Shown here in pieces: positions 57,051-64,000 of a stretch of 64,000 nt of DNA. Position numbers and translations under genes: made by a program. Where the stretch lies: positions 15,297,391 to 15,361,390 of the forward strand of contig CM026398.1 of assembly GCA_014843695.1 (NCBI GenBank), written 5' to 3'. Source of the DNA: Archivesica marissinica. Its lineage: Eukaryota > Mollusca > Bivalvia > Venerida > Vesicomyidae. Position 1 is the stretch's first letter, and the number at the start of each line of letters is the position of its first letter. Under the pieces are notes generated by a model. That model saw nothing but the letters and a program-made list of their open reading frames with translations, searched no databases and had not been told where the DNA came from.

Positions 57051-57510
57051 TAATTTAAATATATTGAACATATATGCTCTGTGACGAACAGACAGTCAGA
57101 CGGACGAACGATCTATTACTTAAAATAATATATATCTTCTTTTGAGTGCGGAAGATAGAAGGAATTGTGATAGGAGTCATTATTTTACGGGGGTCACTTT
57201 TTTCAGGTGGGATCAGTTTTCTACGTCTCATTTTTACAGCGAATAATGACCGGGGGGTCACTTTCCGAAGGGGGTCAGAAATAAACAAACACCGGCATCG
57301 TATCAGCAGTTACGTAAACAGTATTTCCGGATATACCCCGGCAAATTGCTGAGGCCCTGATTGTGGAGAGAAGTATCTGAAGATTTATCCTGGCAAATAT
57401 ATGTAGAAAGATCATCCACATATGTTGCTTCAGAAATTTCACTAAGCTGTGTTTTCGATTTTAAAAGAAAGAGTCTTTTATGTTGTTCACAAAGCAAGTA
57501 ATGTAGGAAC
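57051..57510. other. Unassigned sequence
   Basis: Short frames only; nothing recognised. Confidence 0.35.
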
Positions 57511-57516
57511 ACCAGT

Positions 57517-60500
57517 TTAGGGACACCAGTTTATATGGCAAGTAATGTAGGAACACCAGTTTATATGGCAAGTAATGCAGGAACACCAGTTTATATGGCA
57601 AGTAATGTAGGGACACCAGTTTATATGGCAAGTAATGTAGGGACACCAGTTTATATGGCAAGTAATGTAGGAACACCAGTTTATATGGCAAGTAATGTAG
57701 GAACACCAGTTTATATGGCAAGTAATGTAGGAACACCAGTTTATATGGCAAGTAATGTAGGAACACCAGTTTATATGGCAAGTAATGTAGGAACACCAGT
57801 TTATATGGCAAGTAATGTAGGAACACCAGTTTATATGGCAAGTAATGTAGGAACACCAGTTTATATGGCAAGTAATGTAGGAACACCAGTTTATATGGCA
57901 AGTAATGTAGGAACACCAGTTTATATGGCAAGTAATGTAGGAACACCAGTTTATATGGCAAGTAATGTAGGACACCAGTTTATATGGCAAGTAATGTAGG
58001 AACACCAGTTTATATGGCAAGTAATGTAGGAACACCAGTTTATATGGCAAGTAATGTAGGAACACCAGTTTATATGGCAAGTAATGTAGGAACACCAGTT
58101 TATATGGCAAGTAATGTAGGAACACCAGTTTATATGGCAAGTAATGTAGGAACACCAGTTTATATGGCAAGTAATGTAGGGACACCAGTTTATATGGCAA
58201 GTAATGTAGGGACACCAGTTTATATGGGACACCAGTTTATATGGCAAGTAATGTAGGGACACCAGTTTATATGGCAAGTAATGTAGGGACACCAGTTTAT
58301 ATGGCAAGTAATGCAGGGACACCAGTTTATATGGCAAGTAATGTAGGAACACCAGTTTATATGGCAATTAATGTAGGAACCCCCGTTTATATTGCAAGTA
58401 ATGTAGGGGTAATGTAGGAACACCAGTTTATATGGCAAGTAATGTAGGAATACCAGTTTATATGGCAAGTAATGTAGGAATACCAGTTTATATGGCAAGT
58501 AATGTAGGAACACCAGTTTATATGGCAAATAATGTAGGAATACCAGTCTATATGGCAAGTAATGTAGAAATACCAGTGTATATGGCAAGTAATGTAGGAA
58601 CACCAGTTTATATGGCAAGTAATGTAGGAACACCAGTTTATATGGCAAGTAATGTAGGGACACCAGTGTATATGGCAAGTAATGTAGGAACACCAGTGTA
58701 TATGGCAAGTAATGTAGGGACACCAGTTTATATGGCAAGTAATGTAGGAACACCAGTTTATATGGCAAGTAATGTAGGAACACCAGTTTATATGGCAAGT
58801 AATGTAGGAACACAGTTTATATGGCAAGTAATGTAGGGACACCAGTTTATATGACAAGTAATGTAGGAACACCAGTTTATATGGCAAGTAATGTAGGGAC
58901 ACCAGTATATATGGCAAGTAATGTAGGAACACCAGTTTATATGGCAAGTAATGTAGGAACACCAGTTTATATGCCAAGAAATGTAGGAATACCAGTTTAT
59001 ATGGCAAGTAATGTAGGAATACCAGTGTATATGGCAAGTAATGTAGGGACACCAGTTTATATGGCAAGTAATGTAGGAACACCAGTCTATATGGCAAGTA
59101 ATGCAGGAACACCAGTTTATATGGCAAGTAATGTAGGGACACCAGTTTATATGGCAATTAATGTAGGGACACCAGTTTATATGGCAAGTAATGTAGGGAC
59201 ACCAGTTTATATGGCAAGTAATGTAGGGACACCAGTTTATATGGCAAGTAATGTAGGAACACCAGTTTATCTGGCAAGTAAGATAGGAACACCAGTTTAT
59301 ATGGCAAGTAATGTAGGGACACCAGTTTATATGGCAATTAATGTAGGGACACCAGTTTATATGGCAAGTAATGTAGGGACACCAGTTTATATGGCAAGTA
59401 ATGTAGGGACACCAGTTTATATGGCAAGTAATGTAGGAACACCAGTTTATCTGGCAAGTAAGATAGGAACACCAGTTTATATGGCAAGTAATGTAGGGAC
59501 ACCAGTTTATATGGCAATTAATGTAGGGACACCAGTTTATATGGCAAGTAATGTAGGGACACCAGTTTATATGGCAAGTAATGTAGGGACACCAGTTTAT
59601 ATGGCAAGTAATGTAGGAACACCAGTTTATATGGCAAGTAATGCATGGACGCCAGTTTATATGGCAAGTAATGTAGGAACACCAGTTTATATGGCAAGTA
59701 ATGTAGGAACACCAGTTTATATGGCAAGTAATGCAGGGACACCAGTCTATATGGCAAGTAATGTAGGAACACCAGTTTATATGGCAAGTAATGCAGGAAC
59801 ACCAGTTTATATGGCAAGTAATGTAGGAACACCAGTTTATATGGCAAGTAATGCAGGGACGCCAGTTTATATGGCAAGTAATGTAGGAACACCAGTTTAT
59901 ATGGCAAGTAATGTAGGAACACCAGTTTATACGGCAAGTAATGTAGTGACACCAGTTTATATTGCAAGTATTGTAGGAACACCAGTTTATATAGCAAGTA
60001 ATGTAGGGACACCAGTTTATATGGCAAGTAATGTAGGAACACCAGTTTATATGGCAAGTAATGTAGGAACACCAGTTTATATGGCAAGTAATGTAGGGAC
60101 ACCAGTTTATATGACAAGTAATGTAGGGACACCAGTTTATATGGAAAGTAATGTAGGAATGCCAGTTTATATGGCAAGTAATGTAGGGACACCAGTTTAT
60201 ATGGCAAGTAATGTAGGGACACCAGTTTATACGGCAAGTAATGTAGGAACGCCAGTTTATATGGCAAGTAATGTAGGAACACCAGTTTATATGGCAAGTA
60301 ACGTAGGAACGCCAGTTTATATGGCAAGTAATGTAGGAACACCAGTTTATATGGCAAGTAATGTAGGAACACCAGTTTATATGTCAAGTAATGTAGGAAC
60401 GCCAGTTTATATGGCAAGTAATGTAGGAACACCAGTTTATACGGCAAGTAATGTAGGAACACCAGTTTATATGTCAAGTAATGTAGGAACACCAGTTTAT

Positions 60501-61304
60501 ATGACAAGTAATGTAGGAACACCAGTTTATATGACAAGTAATGTAGGAACACCAGTTTATATGGCAAGTAATGTAAGGACACCAGTTTATATGGCAAGTA
60601 ATGTAGGGACACCAGTTTATATGGCAAGTAATGTAGGAACACCAGTTTATATGACAAGTAATGTAGGAACACCAGTTTATATGGCAAGTAATGTAGGAAC
60701 ACCAGTTTATATGGCAAGTAATGTAGGGACACCAGTTTATACGGCAAGTAATGTAGGAACACCAGTATATATCGAAAGTAATGTAGGAACACCAGTTTAT
60801 ATGGCAAGTAATGTAGGAACACCAGTTTATACGGCAAGTAATGTAGGGACACCAGTTTATATGGCAAGTAATGTAGGAACACCCGTTTATATGGCAAGTA
60901 ATGTAGGGACACCAGTTTATACGGCAAGTAATGTAGGGACACCAGTTTATATGGCAAGTAATGTAGGAACACCCGTTTATATGGCAAGTAATGTAGGGAC
61001 ACCAGTTTATACGGCAAGTAATGTAGGGACACCAGTTTATATGGCAAGTAATGTAGGGACACCAGTTTATATGGCAAGTAATGTAGGGACACCAGTTTAT
61101 ATGGCAAGTAATGTAGGAACACCAGTTTATATGGCAAGTAATGTAGGAACACCAGTTTATATGGCAAGTAATGTAGGAACACCAGTTTATACGGCAAGTA
61201 ATGTAGGAACACCAGTTTATACGGCAAGTAATGTAGGAACACCAGTTTATACGGCAAGTAATGTAGGAACACCAGTTTATACGGCAAGTAATGTAGGAAC
61301 ACCA
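57517..61304. repeat. 30-bp tandem array, about 126 copies
   Basis: Unit ggcaagtaatgtaggaacac + cagtttatat; main variants gggacacc, ggaatacc, gcaggaac, atacggcaag. Ten codons per unit, stop-free on both strands (sense MASNVGTPVY), giving an 860-codon frame at 58821-61403 and a 595-codon antisense frame. Higher-order blocks occur, e.g. the agataggaacacc unit at 59279 and 59459 lies in two matching 180-bp blocks. Confidence 0.96.
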
Positions 61305-61308
61305 ATAA

Positions 61309-61535
61309 GTCTCCCTATGTGTTGCGTCTGTGGTCCAGCGGTAGTTGTGGATTTGGAAGTGGCGGGTCACGGCGTCGGTACTCTGGTAATGGCACGTTGG
61401 TAGTGTCCATGAGGAAGGAACCTCACACACACTACTTAGTACTTGTTGAGCGCTTAGGCCGGCTAAGCCTGTCGAGTACAACATGTCTAGTTCCCCGCGA
61501 AGGGTTTGGCATAAATGGGACATACATACTATAGT
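61309..61535 (+). mobile_element. SINE-E, copy 1
   Basis: tRNA-like head gtctgtggtccagcggtagt, body gaacctcacacacactactt, ttgagcgcttaggccggcta, tail gtttggcataaatgggacat. B-box damaged. Starts at the end of the 30-bp array, preceded by ataagtctccctatg, as is copy 2. Confidence 0.7.
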
Positions 61536-62085
61536 CGACAATGACTACTATGTTTAAAACTTTTAGAGAGTATTCAGGGGTAGTAACTGACGCATGTCTC
61601 TCATTGTTCGGAAATTATGGCTAAAATATAGAGTTTGATCAGAGCTATTATCTAACGGGTCGTATATTATACTAAGATTCAAGATGTTCAAGATATTTTA
61701 TTTAACATCAACCACTTCTTAACACCGACCACCTCTCGACATGAGTCACTTCTTGGTAATATTCTCCTCATAGCATCAACCACTTCTTAACAACGACCAC
61801 CTCTCGCGACTTTATTCTCGTATGTTTGGCTTCATGGTGTCCTTCGCCTGATCGAAATCCTGAAAATACAGAATACAAGAAATAAAATGCTAACGAATTG
61901 ATCTGCACACTATCCCGCGGCAAGTGGTGTATCTCCGATTAGGCCATGTAGCCCCGGGCCTTCAATTTATTTCAGAAAATAAAAAAATATATAAAAATGC
62001 CAAACCTGCAATACAAAATCGAAGGATGACAGCGGTAGACATAATATTAATAAAAATATCGTATAGTTTGTAGTAAATGTGACCA
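61536..62085. other. Unassigned; one imperfect direct repeat
   Basis: catcaaccacttcttaacac and gaccacctctcg occur twice, about 75 bp apart (61700-61810). Nothing else recognised. Confidence 0.4.
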
Positions 62086-62918
62086 ATCATCTCTGCACAG
62101 CAATTGTACACCCATGTTGAACATAACATCTCTGTATAGCAATTTTACACCCATGTTGAACAATACATCTCTGTATAGCAATTTTACACACATTTTGAAC
62201 AATACATCTCTCTATAGCAATTTTACACACATTTTGAACAATACATCTCTGTATAGCAATTTTACACACATTTTGAACAATACATCTCTGTATAGCAATT
62301 TTACACACATTTTGAACAATACATCTCTCTATAGCAATTTTACACACATTTTGAACAATACATCTCTGTATAGCAATTTTACACACATTTTGATCAATAC
62401 ATCTCTGTATAGCAATTTTACACACATTTTGAACAATACATCTCTGTATAGCAATGTTACACCCATGTTGAACAATACATCTCTCTATAGCAATTTTATA
62501 CACATTTTGAACAATACATCTCTGTATAGCAATTTTACACACATTTTGAACAATACATCTCTGTATAGCAATGTTACACCCATGTTGAACAATACATCTC
62601 TGTATAGCAATGTTACACCCATGTTGAACAATACATCTCTGGATAGCAATTTTACACACATTTTGAACAATACATCTCTGTATAGCAATTTTACACACAT
62701 TTTGAACAATACATCTCTGTATAGCAATGTTACACCCATGTTGAACAATACATCTCTGGATAGCAATTTTACACACATTTTGAACAATACATCTCTGTAT
62801 AGCAATGTTACACCCATGTTGAACAATACATCTCTGTATAGCAATTTTACACCCATGTTGAACAATACATCTCTGTATAGCAATGTTACACCCATGTTGA
62901 ACAATACATTCTCTTAGA
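62086..62918. repeat. 39-bp tandem array, about 21 copies
   Basis: Unit acatctctgtatagcaattt + tacacccatgttgaacaat. Two linked variant forms: tttacacacattttg and gttacacccatgttg. Stop-free on both strands, hence a 280-codon minus and a 267-codon plus frame of repeat origin. Confidence 0.95.
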
Positions 62919-63779
62919 GAAAGCCTCATTATATGAAAATGACTTTCGGAACAAACCTGTATCCGACCAGCTTAGAATTATTTTTACTACTATACCTCTG
63001 ATTAGAATTGTTGCCAAAACCTGTTTTTATATTCTTCAAAGACGATCCTTTTATTTATGTAAATAATGTATCCATTTGATTTATTGATTGTGTGTCTCTT
63101 ATCCATTCCGAGAAACAGCTGCTAATTAGTTCAACCGCGATCTGATCGAGGTTGATAACTGATATTTTAAAACATTTCTTAATTGCGCATTAGTGCTTTT
63201 TTTCCATTTCAGTATTTCAAAATTTCTGGTTTTAGTAAGTATTTAATTTTCAATTAGCGACTGTTCCCCGGTTTTAATATGTAAATATAATAATATGTCG
63301 TTAGACTGTGATAGTTTGATTATCTGTGATTACATTAGTCTCTTATAATTATTTTATAATGAATGGTGTTGTACTATGCCACGATAATTTGTTGTGTATA
63401 TTTTATGTATTGTACAACGATGAGACTGAAATAAAAATCTCAAAAAAACAAAAACAAAAAATCTACAATCTCAAATAAAGAATAAATCTACATCTCTGAA
63501 AATATCGTATAATGATTCCGACATTAAAATACGGCAATGTTCACTATCGACGTTCTATATTGCTTAATTTCCCACAAGACCTCTCTACCAACAAAGCATC
63601 TTTGGTCCTCAATTTATTAATCGGGCCTACACTGAATTTAATTCCTCTAGCTACGCCCCTGTCCGCTAGAAAAACAATAAACATACCTATATTCCACTAT
63701 ACTCCACCCATCCTATGGATGCTAACACTCTATCCTGTCACCACTATTAAAGCTAACCAAATAACGAAACAGTATAAGT
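62919..63779. other. Unassigned sequence, possible 3' end of a retrocopy
   Basis: gagactgaaataaaaatctc followed by an A-rich tract near 63430-63465 looks like a polyadenylated 3' end, but no coding sequence is recognised upstream. A 96-codon frame at 63512-63802 shows no domain and overlaps the SINE. Confidence 0.35.
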
Positions 63780-63782
63780 CTC

Positions 63783-64000
63783 TCTATGGGCGGCGTCCGT
63801 GATCCAGTGGTAGAGTGTTGGATTTGGAAGCGAAGAGTCTCGGGTTCGATACTCGGTAAGAGCACATTGGTAGTGCCCTTGAGCATGGCACCTCACACAC
63901 ATTGCTTAGTACTGGTTGAGCGCTTAGGTCGGCTAAGATTGCTAAGAATAATATGTCTAAGTCCCCGCTAGGGGTTTTGGCATACATAGGACATACAATC
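63783..64000 (+). mobile_element. SINE-E, copy 2 (runs to the window edge)
   Basis: Head gtccgtgatccagtggtaga, B-box tcgggttcgatactcg, body gcacctcacacacattgctt, tggttgagcgcttaggtcgg, tail ggggttttggcatacatagg. Better preserved than copy 1. Confidence 0.75.

Noticed and set aside
58821..61403. 860-codon frame repeating MASNVGTPVY
   Set aside because: Period 30 without stops on either strand gives equal frames in sense and antisense; the frame ends in a SINE. Kept only as a low-interest check.
63512..63802. 96-codon frame
   Set aside because: Low-complexity composition without a domain; its end overlaps a SINE head.

Overview
This is a eukaryotic, animal-type genomic scaffold. It shows spliced exons with GT..AG introns, abundant tRNA-derived SINEs, many small inverted-repeat DNA transposons (MITEs), about 29 kb of tandem repeats in some 63 kb of called sequence, and a 1000-N scaffold gap. 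The style (AT-rich, very repeat-dense introns, several SINE families with tRNA heads) fits a marine lophotrochozoan such as a mollusc, but nothing in the window proves the species.

I can support one host gene. It is the 3' part of a NEK-like serine/threonine protein kinase on the + strand. Nine exons run from 9644 to 43012. All eight introns have GT..AG borders and all junction phases agree, giving 641 codons plus a stop. The first visible exon encodes the end of the kinase C-lobe. The 409-codon second exon is an acidic, low-complexity linker, and the last exons encode a short, probably helical C-terminus. The N-lobe and catalytic loop are not visible; they lie upstream of the window or in the N gap.

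Layout: 1-1291, two head-to-tail MITEs. 1914-4494, a 39-bp array. 4495-5494, the gap. 5495-9269, a 78-bp array. 9644-43012, the kinase gene, whose introns hold a 41-bp array (14322-15305), 119/66-bp arrays (15480-16222), a 39-bp array of nearly 150 copies (17588-23310), a TCTG microsatellite, a 66-bp array (26156-27092), a 27-bp array, a 52-bp array, a 20-bp array (32537-33443), a 55-bp array (33879-36561), a 77-bp array and a 14/12-bp array (39601-42915). 43400-44265, an 18-bp array just past the stop codon. The rest, to 64000, shows no gene and consists of SINEs, MITEs and further arrays (GGTT microsatellite at 55.6 kb, 30-bp array at 57.5-61.3 kb, 39-bp array at 62.1-62.9 kb).

The most interesting pattern is that several tandem arrays are built from pieces of MITEs that also occur here in single-copy form. 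Units of 66, 119 and 55 bp are the left end, the left-plus-middle part and the right end of one TTAA-flanked element. The 52-bp unit is the left part of a TA-flanked, pogo-like element, and the 27-bp unit is an internal piece of a hAT-like element. Nested insertions with readable target-site duplications give a relative order of events. Very long repeat-encoded open frames (up to 1121 codons) are read as artefacts of stop-free repeat units, not genes.
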